Shown: positions 34,471 through 45,750 of the stretch, in pieces | Position numbering within the stretch: the first letter of the stretch is position 1 | How the letters are laid out: every line of letters begins with the position of its first letter | Assembly (NCBI GenBank): GCA_001910725.1 | Contig: MJGA01000002.1 | Coordinates: 1,860,001 to 1,924,000 of the forward strand | Direction: 5' to 3' | Source of the DNA: Phanerodontia chrysosporium | Taxonomy: Eukaryota; Basidiomycota; Agaricomycetes; Polyporales; Phanerochaetaceae | DNA: 64,000 nucleotides | Translations under genes and position numbers: made by a program | The notes under the pieces: generated by a model | What the model was told of the DNA's origin: nothing | What the model saw: only the letters and a program-made list of their open reading frames with translations | The model's database searches: none

Positions 34471-35159
34471 TTACACGGAACAATCAATCATCTCCCAATC
34501 ATCCCCCGCCACCGCCACCCACGACGACGTCAGCAGACTCTCGTTGCTGTCGCGCATGTCGACATCGCCCTCCGCATCGCGCTGGGACTGCGAGGCGACA
34601 AGTTTTTCGAGCTCGCGCGTCGCGTTGTAGATCGAAAGCGCGAGCCGCGGGCCCATGTGGAGGATTTCTGGCCCTCGGGCGACATGCGCATGCGCGTGGT
34701 GATCGCGATGCGGTACAGGTCTGGCTCCGGCTTCGAGCGCGGGAAGTGTGTGCGTGCTGTGGGCGCTGCGCGGACCGGTGTCGGCGCGAGTGGTGACGGA
34801 CTGCGCAGGCCGTGCATGGGTGCGGGGCGCGGCAGGGGCGGGGACTGGGACGACGTGCGCTGAGACTTCGGCTGAATGGTGATGCGCTCGCTTGAGTAGC
34901 TCCGGGGTATGGCTTTCCGGCGCTCGCGGGGCTCTTTCGTTGGCTGGCGCGGTAGGCGGGTGTACGCTTGTAGAGACACGGGGTCGTGCTTGTGGTAGGA
35001 TGGGCCGGCTCGGGGCTGGGTATCGGCGAGGGAAATATAGGATGCGGAACGGACGAGCGGGCGCGCGGACTTGGTCGGCTGGGGGCTGGAGAATGACATC
35101 GTGCGTTTGCGGGGCGTAGCAGGGGGGACTGTTATAGGAGCGAGGGTCAGGCCGGGCAT
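34471..35159 (-). CDS. unknown protein, Ser/Pro/Arg-rich, apparent frame break
   Basis: Not recognised. ATG 35159 gives MPGLTLAPITVPPATPRKRT, then MSFSSPQPTKSARPLVRSAS and YISLADTQPRAGPSYHKHD. A long disordered Pro/Ser/Arg-rich region follows, up to PDLYRIAITTRMRMSPEGQ. From there the convincing sequence continues in another frame: ILHMGPRLALSIYNATRELE, KLVASQSQRDAEGDVDMRDS, SLLTSSWVAV and DDWEMIDCSV, then the stop at 34471. One missing A in the AAA run at about 34665 would join the two halves into about 230 residues. A short folded C-terminal part and a disordered N-terminal part are visible. The start codon is chosen because the sequence before it looks non-coding. Function unknown. Confidence 0.55.
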
Positions 35160-36340
35160 CGAAGATGGGAACGAAGCCTGGAGAGGCGGATGCGACCGCT
35201 GATGTGTGGGCGGAGACGTGATGAGAGAGCGAAGCAAAACCGTCCACGAAGTTGAGCCCAGGGACAGCGCTGTATATCAGGGCGTCTACACGTGTCGCTT
35301 TCGGCGTCTGCCGCGGAGGTAGGATCCGTTACGGAGAGTGCCTGCGTGGCAGTGTGCGCAGTGTGCGCGTGGTGGGATGCAGCGGCCGCGGGGTATATGG
35401 TTCCGTGCCGGCGACGTGCGCGGGTGCGGGCGAAGGTCGTGGGAGGGGGATGCTCCCGCAGACGGTCTTATGTATGGCAGACGCCTGCGCTTGAGAGAAC
35501 AAGAGAGGGCGGTGCGAGTAGAGTAGATACAGATACAACCCAACAGCCACAATTGGGATGATGCTTTGTTGTTTTGCGCTGTTCATTTCGGAAAGTGCGG
35601 CGCAACAAGCGGACATGGCTCACCTAGACCCAATTATCCCAGCTTCCGGACCAACGCAGGATCATTCCGTCGCCACTAATGCTCCTCCCGCGCAGCTACG
35701 CCGCCGCACACAATGCAGAGTCGCATACGAGTTGAACAGCTTCACATGGCACGCGTCAAAGACCCGTGGTCTCCCATCTTGCCAGAGAAATCATCTGTCA
35801 GAGGGCAGAGATAGCACACGTCGAGAGCAGGTGCAGAACAGCGAAACGTATCAAGACTGTGATCCCGGCGTTCTGAGCGAGTTGCCTGAGCAGATGTCGA
35901 CCGAGCTCCCTGCGAGCTGCGCTGTCATGGTACTCCTATGTCGATGTCAGGAGACACGCCGGAAATAAGGGAACGGAGACCCCTATAGATAAGGTCGCCG
36001 GAAGGTTGCGTCGGTGTCAATGAGGCGGGAGTCAGAGACGAGAAGCAGAGACGCATTGAAAAAGCAGGTGTCACAGCGTGCAGTCAAGACGACGGTCCAG
36101 AGAAGTGAGCCGCAGGTGCTATGGCATGGCGGTCGTCGTTGCTGCGCGGAACGAGGCGGGGGTCAGGAACAGCTCTGATCGACACGGTAGGCGATAAGGT
36201 GCCGGCGCGCCTGCTATCTTATCTGCACTTCCACCGCGGCCGCTGCCTATCATGAAGACGCAGTGTCCTGGGACAGCATTCCTCTACTCAGCTCCTACCA
36301 TCCAGGAGCTGCGCAGGTCGATTCTTCACAGGCCGTCGCC
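35160..36340. other. intergenic upstream of urease, about 1.2 kb
   Basis: Divergent region between the unknown gene and urease. A 136-codon plus frame (35558-35968) starts with a hydrophobic stretch, but its codons are unbiased and it has no domain, so I do not call it a gene. Confidence 0.4.
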
Positions 36341-39300
36341 ATGCGTATCTCTCCCAGGGAGCAGGACAAGCTTCTCCTCCATCAGGTGCGTGCATTGTCG
36401 CCGAGCAGGTCCGAGTCGCAGTATCTCATGCAGACATCCGCCAGGCTGGATTTCTGGCGCAGAAAAGGCTCGCCAGGGGCCTCCGTCTCAACCAGACAGA
36501 GGCCGTCGCCTTAATTGCGTCGCAGCTGCAGGAGCGCATCCGTGATGGACACCACTCCGTCGCGGACCTGATGCAGCACGGCAAGACGCTGCTCGGACGC
36601 CGCCACGTCTTGCCAGGGGTTCCGACACTCCTGCACGAGATCCAGGTCGAGGGCAGCTTCACAGACGGGTGGGTGCCACGGCAACGCGCTGATCCTCGCT
36701 GCGCATTCTGACAGTGCCTGCCAGGGTGTTTCTGGTCACAGTGCATGATCCCATTTGCACGGAAGATGGTGATCTCGCCGCGGCGCTGTACGGCTCCTTC
36801 CTGCCCATTCCATCTCCCGACGCGTTCGCACCCGTCGACGCGTCCGAGTTCGCGCGCGACAAGGCCCCGGGTGCCATTGTTGTCTGCAAGGAGCCGATTA
36901 CGCTCAACAAGGGGCGCAAGCGCATCAAGCTCAAGGTGACGAACAACGGCGACAGGCCTGTGCAGGTGCGCGCTCCGCAGCTCTAATCTGGTGGTTGTCA
37001 TCTCATCTCCGGTCGATGCAGATCGGGTCGCACTACCACTTTATCGAGACGAACTCTGAGCTCGCGTTCGATCGCGCAAGGCGTATGGGAAGCGTCTCGA
37101 CATCGCGGCAGGGACTGCCATTCGGTTCGAGCCCGGCGATACCAAGACAGTCACGCTCGTGGACATCGGTGGCGCGAAGATTATCACGGGAGGGAACCGG
37201 CTTGCTACGGGCGTCGTCAATGTCGGCAGGACAGAGGCGATAGTTGCGGACCTTGTGCGCAAGGGCTTCGGACATGTGCCGGAACCAGGGGCACAGGAGA
37301 TTTCTCTTGACACGAGCATCTCGCGCGAGGCGTATGTGGCCATGTTCGGTCCCACAGTCGGCGACCGCGTGCGCCTGGGAGACACTGCTCTTTGGATCCA
37401 AGTGGAACGGTATATGGTAGGGCTCAGCTAGTTGCGCTCGCACATGGCTCATCTTCCCTCTGTAGACGGTTTACGGAGACGAGGTCAAATTCGGTGGCGG
37501 GAAGACCATTCGTGAGGGTATGGGCCAAGCAACAAACCGTTCTTCGAAACAGTGTTTGGATCTCGTCATCACCAACGCGCTGATCGTGGATTGGTCTGGT
37601 ATCTACAAGGTAAGGGAGTATTCCATCTGGTAGAGGTTAGCTCTGATCCTCCTGCACAGGCCGACATCGGTGTACGTGACGGCGTCATCGTCGGCATCGG
37701 CAAGGCCGGCAACCCCGATGTCATGGACGGCGTCGGAGAGGACCTTGTCGTCGGCTCCTCCACGGAGGCGATCGCGGGCGAGAAGCTCATCCTCACCGCA
37801 GGCGCCATCGACGCGCATTGCCACTACATCTGCCCGCAGCAGGTGACCGAGGCGCTCGCGGCGGGCACGACGACGATGATCGGCGGCGGCACGGGCCCGT
37901 CGAGCGGCACGAACGCGACGACGTGCACGCCGAGCCCGTTCTACATGCGCCACATGCTCGCTGCGACAGACGGCCTGCCGATGAACTTTGGCTTCACGGG
38001 CAAGGGCAACGACTCGGGGTACGCCGCCCTGGAGGAGATCGTCGAGGCCGGCGCATGCGGTCTCAAGCTCCACGAGGACTGGGGCACGACGCCGTCAGCC
38101 ATCATCAGCTGTCTTGACGTCGGAGACAAGTACGACGTGCAGGCAAGTCTAACCGACGGGGATGATCGATCTAGGCTGATGTTCTACAGGTCAATATTCA
38201 TACGGATACGCTCAACGAGAGTGGATTTGTTGAGAGTAAGCCAATCGGATCGTTGCTAAAGTTCGCGTTAAATCTGTTGTCCCCATAGGCACTATCGAGG
38301 CATTCGGAAATCGCACCATCCACACATATCACACCGAGGGTGCTGGTGGCGGACACGCACCTGATATCATCACCGTCTGCGAATTCAACAACGTACTGCC
38401 ATCGTCCACGAACCCCACACGCCCATACGCAAACAACACACTGGACGAGCATCTCGACGTGCGTCCTTGCCCTCTGCGCGCTGCTGCTCCCCCACTGACG
38501 CCCGTGCCGCCGGACAGATGCTCATGGTGTGCCACCACCTCGACAAGAACATCCCGGAGGACATCGCGTTCGCAGAGTCGCGCATCCGCGCCGAGACCGT
38601 CGCCGCGGAGGACGTGCTGCACGACATCGGCGCGATCTCGATGATCTCGTCCGACTCGCAGGCGATGGGCCGCGTCGGCGAGGTCGTCGCGCGCACGTGG
38701 CGCACCGCGAGCAAGATGCGCGAGTTTGCGGGCCCGCTCGCCGCGCTCGGCGACGTCGAGGGCTGCGACAACGGCCGCGTGAAGCGCTACATCTCCAAGT
38801 ACACGATCAACCCGTGCGTTGACTCTCGTGTGGCGTGGTGTGCGGCGGGCTGACGGCTCCTCTAGGGCGATCACGCATGGCATGAGCCACCTCGTTGGAC
38901 AGGTCGCGGTCGGGCGGCTCGCGGACCTCGTCCTCTGGAAGCCCGAGAACTTTGGCTCGAAGCCCGAGATGGTCCTCAAGTCCGGCGTCATCGCCTGGTC
39001 GCAGGTCCGTGCTCACCCCCTCCCTGTGCCTCCCGCTGTCTTGACGCGCGCCCGCCGCAGATGGGCGACGCGAACGCGTCGATCCCGACCGTGCAGCCGT
39101 TCATCGGGCGCCCGATGTGGGGCGCGCACGCCGCGAGCGCGGCGCTGAACTCGGTGTCGTTCGTGAGCGCGGCGAGCCTCGCGGGCGGCGCCGTCGCGGC
39201 GTACGGGCTCGCGAAGCGGTGCGAGGCCGTGCGCGGGTGCCGCGCGGTGACGAAGAAGGACATGAAGTGGAACGACGCGACGCCGAAGATGCGCGTCGAC

Positions 39301-39392
39301 CCCGAGTCGTACGACGTCTACGCCGACGGCGCACACATGGACATTCGCCCGCGGAGCGGCTCCCGCTCACGCGGTTCTACAACTTGTTCTAG
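36341..39392 (+). CDS. URE1: urease (nickel amidohydrolase), two apparent frame breaks
   Basis: Urease splits urea into ammonia and carbonic acid in the cytosol. It needs a lysine-carbamylated two-nickel site and accessory proteins not found here. ATG 36341 gives [20 protein letters not shown] (gamma part). The beta part has [20 protein letters not shown] and [20 protein letters not shown]. The alpha part has [46 protein letters not shown] (carbamylated lysine), [73 protein letters not shown] and [14 protein letters not shown]. The catalytic histidines and nickel ligands are present. Two one-base losses break the frame: near 37080 ([19 protein letters not shown]) and near 39349 ([17 protein letters not shown]). 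About 835 residues and ten introns, normal for a fungal urease. Confidence 0.94.
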
Positions 39393-39557
39393 CGGCGGGG
39401 AATTTTTCATTGGGGCGAACTCTGGTTGTATACATAGCAATGCAAAATGTACAGTAGTGCACAATATAGCGAAGTGATCGAAGGACAGATCCAGATAAAT
39501 ATGTGAGCGCGAGGACGAGCGTGGTGCGCCACTGGAGAAGGAGGAAAATCGGGAAGT

Positions 39558-40413
39558 TCACAGCCACCGCGGATAGTCGGTGAAGACCAGCGTGACATCA
39601 CCATCGTCAGAGCTGTGCAGCACGTCGACCGTGAAGTAGAGTTCGTGTGCTGACTCGACAGAGTGCTGGCACTCGAGCAGTTTGCCAGAGTCCATGACCT
39701 GGTCGGCGTCAGCAGTGACATCGGAGGGCAGATCACTGCTGACGCGCCTGGGATGGGGACCGTCTGGCGGCGGCGTTAGGCAGGGCGGCGCAGCAGTTTC
39801 CGGAGACGGCACGGGCCCAAACAGCTGAGAGGCCGCTTCCAGAAACGGTGTCTGGTCGTCATAGAACATGGCATAGCGTTTCGGAGACGGCGTGAGGGCC
39901 GCGGGGCCCCGCGGTGCGTCATCGGCGCGGCGAGTGCGTCTGCCCAGCGTCATCGTGCGCTGTGGCCTGCCGTCTCCCTCGGTGGCCTCGTCGTGTGACG
40001 GGGTGTGGCCACCCAGGAGCTCGGCTCTGCTGGGACGCGCACTGCCGCTCGGCGCGGAGCCTCGCCGCCTGGCGGGTGTTCCAGGCGCATCGTCAGCCGG
40101 GAGCGGGGCGATGCGCTGGCACTGCTGCTCGCCCCAGCCGGGGCGCGAGTGTGCGTATCGGGAGTACTCGCCAGCGGGGGTGACGTGCAGGGCGTCAGTC
40201 TGGGGAAAGACGGCGTTCTGCGGCTGTAAAAGGTCGTGAGTGGCGCTCCGCGACAGTATACGCAAGGCAGCTCACGGAATAGAGCAGAGACAGTGTTGCG
40301 TCTATACTAGGCACGGAGATGTCCTGCCGGGCATTTTCGGTGTGGCCCGCGGATTTCCTGAGGCTAGGTTTCCTGAAGATATCGCGAGCACGCGAAAAGG
40401 TGGCAGCAGGCAT
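39558..40413 (-). CDS. unknown protein, Pro/Arg-rich
   Basis: Not recognised. ATG 40413 gives MPAATFSRARDIFRKPSLRK, ending the first exon with DATLSLLYS. A 52-base intron joins PQNAVFPQTDALHVTP. A disordered Arg/Pro/Ser-rich middle follows, with basic patches (TPARRRGSAP). Then come KRYAMFYDDQTPFLEAASQL and a C-terminus YFTVDVLHSSDDGDVTLVFT ending PRWL at the stop at 39558. About 265 residues. No signal peptide or membrane segment. It lies tail to tail with urease, only 165 bases apart, and head to head with an MFS transporter. The coding signal is good because the spliced frame is long and GC-biased. Function unknown. Confidence 0.6.
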
Positions 40414-41018
40414 GTTGAGAGAAACGGGGGCACCGTACGACAAGCCATGGCTGGGCTATATGTAGAGGTACAAAGAAGGGGCAAGTCGACGCGGACAAAG
40501 GCGCTTTGGATGGACGTAGGCCACTGGGAGCGTTGTGGCAAAGAACGCGCACGTGGCGAAGCGCGGTGAGGGCGGGCGCCAGAAGTCTGCCAGAAGCAGA
40601 AAGCGTCGGAGGGACGGCCGACGGCACGGGCCGCAGCCTCCGACCGGCGGTGCGCAAGCGCAAGCTGGTCGCCGTTTCAGGCGCTGCGACAGTCGCAGCC
40701 TCGAGCGTTGTTGAGTGGCCTTACGTGGATGCTTGCGCTCTAGAGAGGGCAAACGACGGCTGTATGTCATCGTGTGTAGTCGGTCGGTGTCCTGTTATGT
40801 AAACGGAAGCACCCCATGGCCGGCGCTAGCAGCAGGATCTTCGATTTGTTTCTGCTCGACGTTCGGCATTTTGTGTCGGAATGCTCTCACTCGCCCAAGA
40901 TGACTCTCGACTCCCTTATAAATGTCCCTCACAACCGCGCCCCCACTCCCTTCTCTCTCTCTTATACCCTTTCGCCCTCTCTCTTTCTCTACACTATCTT
41001 TATTCTCTCTAACCTATC
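40414..41018. promoter_or_regulatory. divergent promoter with TATA and CT block for the MFS gene
   Basis: TTATAAAT at 40916-40923 lies about 100 bases before the ATG at 41019. A CT-rich run follows at about 40948-41010. The upstream part serves the unknown gene on the minus strand. No coding signal. Confidence 0.5.
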
Positions 41019-43259
41019 ATGACCGCCACGACCGTCGATGAAGAGACTCCTCTCCTCCCAGAGAACCAGCACAAAAAGAAGCCCACCCCTCTTCCCTGGG
41101 CACAGTTCGCTATCCTCCTAGTCCTCCAACTTGCCGAGCCCCTCACCAGCCAGGTTATTTATCCCTTCCTACCCCAAGTACGTTCCCGACCCTTCTCCGC
41201 CCACCGTGCCTCCCTCACTGACCTGCCCCTCCGCCAGTTGATCCGCGATGTGGGCATCACCCACGGAGACGAAACCCGCGTCGGCTACTATGTCGGCGTC
41301 ATGGTCAGTTGCTACCGAACATGTCTCGCCATTCAGCGAACTGAGCATCTCGTCTCTAGCAATCCATATTCTTTGCCACACAAGCCATGACTGTCCTCCA
41401 CTGGAGTCGCCTCTCTGACCACATCGGTCGCAAGCCGGTCATCATGATGGGCTTGTTCGGCCTTTCGCTGTCCATGTACTGCTTTGGTCTGTCGACGACC
41501 TTCTGGGGCGCCGTCCTCAGGTATGTTCAGTTACACTTGCGTCATAGTGACTGACGCTGACCCCGCGTGTATAGTCGAAGCTTAAACGGTGCGCTGAATG
41601 GCAACATCGGCGTGCTCAAGAGCATGATTGCAGAGATCACCGACTCTACGAACCTACCCCTGGCGTATTCATACCTGCCAATCGCCTGGAGTACTGGCGG
41701 TACTCTCGGGTACGTCTTCCGGTCTTTCACCCGGTCGATCGCGTCCACTCACTGCAGCTGCGCCCGTCCTTCTTTAGCCCTATGATCGGCGGTTTCCTCT
41801 CGAAGCCAGCCGACCGCTTTCCCGAGATCTTTGGTCACTCCAAGTTCCTGAAAGAGTACCCGTACTTCCTCGCGTGCGCCGTCCCCGCAACCTTTTCCGC
41901 GATCGCATGGCTCGTCACAGCTTTCTTTTTGCGCGAGGTGAGGGCATAATTGCGTCAGTACTCCGTGTTGCTGACATCACGCATCGCAGACCGTGTCAAC
42001 TCCGAGTTCTGTCCGGCGAACGCTCAAGAACTGGCTAGGCAAGGACAACCTCACCATTCAAAACGTCTCGAATGGCCAGGACCACAAGGCGACAGCTACT
42101 GTAGGAATTGAAACACCCGCAAAAAGAACCAGCCACTCCCGTGAGGCAGTTGCTCGTCCCCGCGTGCTCATCGCTGCCCTCAACTACGCCTGTCTTGCTC
42201 TGGTCGATATCAGCACTCGTGCTATCCAGCCAGTCTTCTTCTCGACCCCAGTGAGACTTGGTGGCTTGGGCTTGCCTCCGCACCACATAGGAAAGATCCT
42301 CTCCATTTACGGCATCCTCAATGGCATCCTGCAGATCTTCTGCTTTGCAAGGCTGCACGCCCGCTTCGGCACAAAGACTGTGTACATCGCTGGCATTGCA
42401 TCATCGCTGCTTGTCTTTGTCTCCTTCCCAGTCATCAACCACCTGGCTAGGACTGCTGGCGAGCACGATATCCTTGTCTGGCTTGCAGTTGCTTTCCAAG
42501 TGATTGCATCGATCTTCATCAACTTTTCCTATGGTGAGTCATACTCGGAAAGTTACTGGTGACTTCCATAAGTACTTTAGGACAGTTCTGGACGCTTCAG
42601 ACGACTTTTGCGAGTTTGCGTGAGAAAAGCGTGACATAGTTAACGCGAACCCACTTCCAGACGTAACCCACCGTTTGGCCTGCTTTCCGTCGAAATCTGG
42701 CGGGTACCCCCCTGTCCAGACCGATTCGCTCCTCTTTTGACACGAAAGTAGTGAGGCGACGGCCTTACTCTCTATGGCAATTCATCAAGATCCTGATGCA
42801 GTTCTCCGACAAAAGTCCGGACATTTGTGTCTAAACGTCACCGCGTTAGGCTTATGGTTGACGCGCGAGCTAGGTGGCTCCGTTGTCACGCCTACACAGC
42901 CACGCCTCTAGACACGACACTGTCCCTAAATTCTTATGGAAGTCACCCACTCTAGCCTTCTTGCGCTCACTGCGGACTTCCGCTATAGGTGCGTCTTCAT
43001 CTATATCACCGCCTCATCACCAAACCGCGCATCCCTGGGTACGGTCAATGGCCTGGCGCAGCTCAGCGTTTCCCTTGTCCGTGCCATTGGTCCTGCCGCA
43101 GCCAATTCACTTTTCTCCCTATCGATTGACCCGACTCGTCACTATCTCAATGGCAATCTCGTCTATTGGGTCATGTCTGGCGTGACCTGCTTTGCCGTCT
43201 GGGCTGGCTCATACCTCCCGCAGAAGGTCTGGGGCGCCGAGGACGAGGACGAGTCATAA
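41019..43259 (+). CDS. major facilitator superfamily transporter, intron with MITE-like insertion, apparent frame break
   Basis: A 12-helix drug/proton-antiporter-like MFS protein; substrate unknown. ATG 41019 gives MTATTVDEETPLLPENQHKK. Helix 1 is AQFAILLVLQLAEPLTSQVI, followed by YPFLPQ. Then come RVGYYVGVM, the MFS loop motif WSRLSDHIGRKPVIMMG, SLNGALNGNIGVLKSMIAEI and WSTGGTLGPMIGGFLSKPAD. Later parts are FLREVST-type loop sequence, LVDISTRAIQPVFFSTPV, LSIYGILNGILQIF and FINFSY. The last exon has CVFIYITASSPNRASLG and YWVMSGVTCFAVWAGSYLPQ. The intron before it (about 42533-42988) is 456 bases, against about 50-60 elsewhere, and contains an inverted-repeat element. Joining the exons needs one extra base at the acceptor near 42987. 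ASSPNRASLG is typical of fungal TPO/YCR023C-like members. Confidence 0.86.
42558..42947. mobile_element. MITE-like element inside an MFS intron
   Basis: The ends are inverted repeats. Reading inward from 42558 gives GGTGACTTCCATAAG, then TACTTTAGG and ACAGT. Reading inward on the minus strand from 42947 gives GGTGACTTCCATAAG, then AATTTAGGG and ACAGT. That is about 29 bases with a few mismatches. The 390-base body has no coding capacity. Flanks share only ACT, so the target duplication is short or unclear and the superfamily cannot be assigned. Confidence 0.65.
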
Positions 43260-43658
43260 TGCATATCACGACACCACACGAGCGCGTTTTACACTCTATA
43301 TGTCTTGTCTCTTTCTGGTTTTGTACATTTCACTAGTAGTCTTCACACGCACATACCATGTCCTCAGCATTCATGTAGATACAGTCCTCTCCGCACCTCC
43401 TGCATCCAATGGACGTCCTTAAATTGTCGGATATCCGACGTGGTGTGTGATTGGTGATCCGCGAGCGTAGACTCGCGCCCAGGCTTCAGTCGGAGTAAAC
43501 ATGTCCAAATGCAGCGAGGCCTGTGCTCGCCGTCGCTCGACAACCCATACCACGACCACCACATACTTATACCCCTTCATCCTCCTGGCAACTCATTCCT
43601 TCCTCATCTATTATCTGCTGCGTCTATTACTGCTGCTTGACTCGTCACCACGACCGCC
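43260..43658. other. intergenic, 3' of MFS gene and promoter of SPT2
   Basis: Same-direction neighbours. No TATA box stands out near the SPT2 start and no gene is seen. Confidence 0.45.
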
Positions 43659-45270
43659 ATGACATCTTTTGCCGCCCTTATGGCCCTCAGTGCCACACAA
43701 ACACGACAATCGGAACAACAAGTTCAGGAGCAACTCGCCGAGCGAAAGCGACGAGAAGCGCAGAAGCGGAAGGAGCTCGAGGAAAAGGAGCGCAGGGAGC
43801 GGGAGATCGAGCAGAAGCTCAGGGCAAAGGCACTAGAGGACGCACAGCGGGCCAAGGAGAGGGAGCAGCAGCTCGAGGCCGCACGTCGTGCCAAAGAGGC
43901 AGCACTGAAAAAGAAGGAGGAGGAGCAGCGCGACGCCCTGCGCTACGGGCCCAAGAAATCCTACCCCTCGTCAAGCTCGGCCGCGCGCGACGAGCTCCGT
44001 CGGCGGCGCATGCCTGACTCAGACGACGAGGCGGGCGGGGCCGCCCTCACCCGCGAGGAGAAGCGGCAGATGCGCCTGCAGCGCGAGCTGAACTACGGAG
44101 CGGGCACCGCGCGGCGGTCCGCGGGGGGCTACAAGAAGAGCGGACGCCGCCTCGCGGGCGGGGCGGTCGACATCGACGCCACAGCGGCGACGGCAGCAGC
44201 AGCAGCGGGCAGTACCGCTCGGTGAAGGAGCGCCTCGCGCACGAGCCCCCGGGCCTGATCAAGCTAAACGTCAACAAGCGGGACACACGGACGATCGACG
44301 AGATCCTGCAGGACCGCGCGAAGGCGAAGAACAAGACCCTCGCGGGCGACGAGGCGAAGCAGTTTGACGACTGGTTCGGCAAGGCGAAGCCCAAGGCGAG
44401 CTCGACTGCCCCGCCGTCCTCGCCGTCGTCCATCTTCTCCTCACGCAGCAACTCCCCCGCACGGCCGGGGCCCTCGACGTCTGAAAGCAAGGCCCCCTCG
44501 CACGTTGTCTCACGCTCCAGCAAGTCGCTCTCGGGTACACCCCCTGTGCCCAGCCAGCCCACGGCGGGCTCGTCGCGGCCAGCAGCGCCGTCGTACGCCT
44601 CGAAGGCTGCCACGCCAGCACCCCCCATCAAGGGGTCAGGTGTGCAGGTCAAGTCCGTCGGTGGTTCTCGGCCAGCTGACAGACCCAGCGCCAACGGGCT
44701 GGCGACTCCCAAGCCTGCCAACGGGAAGGCTCCCACCGCGAGAGCCGGGGCGTCCGCGAGCAAAGCCGCCGCGTCCTCCTCTTCCTCCGCCGCCGCCGCC
44801 GCCGCCCGCCCTGGGGCCGCAGCGCTGAAGCAGACGGGGGCCTCGTCCTCGAAGCTCGCCGCGTCGGGCGCGAGTCACAAGAAGCGCCCCCGCTCGCCGT
44901 CTCTCAGCCCCTCGCCCCCGCCGGTCAAGCGGCGTTCTGCGCCTCCTGCGGGCGGAGGGAATTCCATCAGTGCCGAGATCTGGAAGATCTTCGGCAAGGA
45001 CAGGAACGCATACGTCGCCCGCGATGTGTACAGCGACGACGAGGACATGGAGGCCGGCGCACACGACCTGGAGAGCGAGGAAATGTACAGGTCGGTGTCT
45101 CTTCTGTTTTACTGCGGTGAAGTGTGCAGAATTGATCTCCCGCTGTTTGTAGTGCCAAGATCGCTCGCCGGGAGGACGAGCTTGCGCTGGAAGAAGAGAG
45201 GCGCCACGAAGAGGAGAAGCGCAGGCGGAAGAAGGAGAAGGAGATGAGGGAGAAGAAGGGTGCTCTCTAA
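43659..45270 (+). CDS. SPT2: SPT2 chromatin protein, apparent frame break
   Basis: SPT2 is a nuclear histone H3-H4 chaperone that works with transcription elongation. ATG 43659 gives MTSFAALMALSATQTRQSEQ, then a long charged coiled coil rich in Lys/Arg/Glu (residues about 20-90), and YGPKKSYPSSSSAARDELRR. The frame breaks in a short Ala run near 44207. The protein continues as QYRSVKERLAHEPPGLIKLN, VNKRDTRTIDEILQDRAKAK and QFDDWFGKAKPK. About 190 disordered Ser/Pro/Ala residues follow, then the family's C-terminal motif IWKIFGKDRNAYVARDVYSD, DEDMEAGAHDLESEEMYRSA and KIAREDELAL-like sequence. The basic tail ends KKGAL. One missing G in GGG at 44206-44208 would restore the frame. About 510 residues. 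Confidence 0.88.
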
Positions 45271-45750
45271 GGGCTCCTTCAGGTTATGTCTCACCACACG
45301 GTATGTTTTCTTCCACGATTATTCTCGATTTGTTTGCCCCATGTTCTGGCTTGAAGCGACGTTGTCATTGATCTCGTGTTGTATATATCCTCATGCCAGG
45401 CCTGCACTCGTTATCCTGTATCCCTTCTCTTTCGCGACTCACACGAATCTCCTACAAGGCTCACCTGTTGTACACCACCATGCATGTCACAATCTAGATA
45501 CATCATTTCCTGCATAATGTCATGCCTCCTTCACGGACATCTTAGTCAATCGCAACCAGACTCGGGCGAGCCATGGGCAGATCGATTTAGATAAAACAGG
45601 TAGTCATTACAGAAAAGCGAGAAAGCGAGAGGGGAAAGGGAAGAAAATGCTACAAGGGACGAAATTATCAGAGGCTCAATTACAAAGGATGCTACTCGTC
45701 CTTGGGAGACTCGCAGATGACCATGAGGTGGAAGGGCTGTGGACGACCGT
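45271..45750. other. intergenic between convergent SPT2 and CPSF6-like genes
   Basis: Shared 3' region, AT-richer, with no gene visible. Confidence 0.5.

Noticed and set aside
35558..35968. 136-codon plus frame with a hydrophobic start
   Set aside because: No cleavage-like signal peptide, no domain, unbiased codons; lies in the urease upstream region.
37159..37431. Urease as a split pseudogene or separate subunits
   Set aside because: All catalytic residues and the gene order gamma-beta-alpha are intact in one locus. The breaks are single bases like those in other genes, so base error is more likely than decay.
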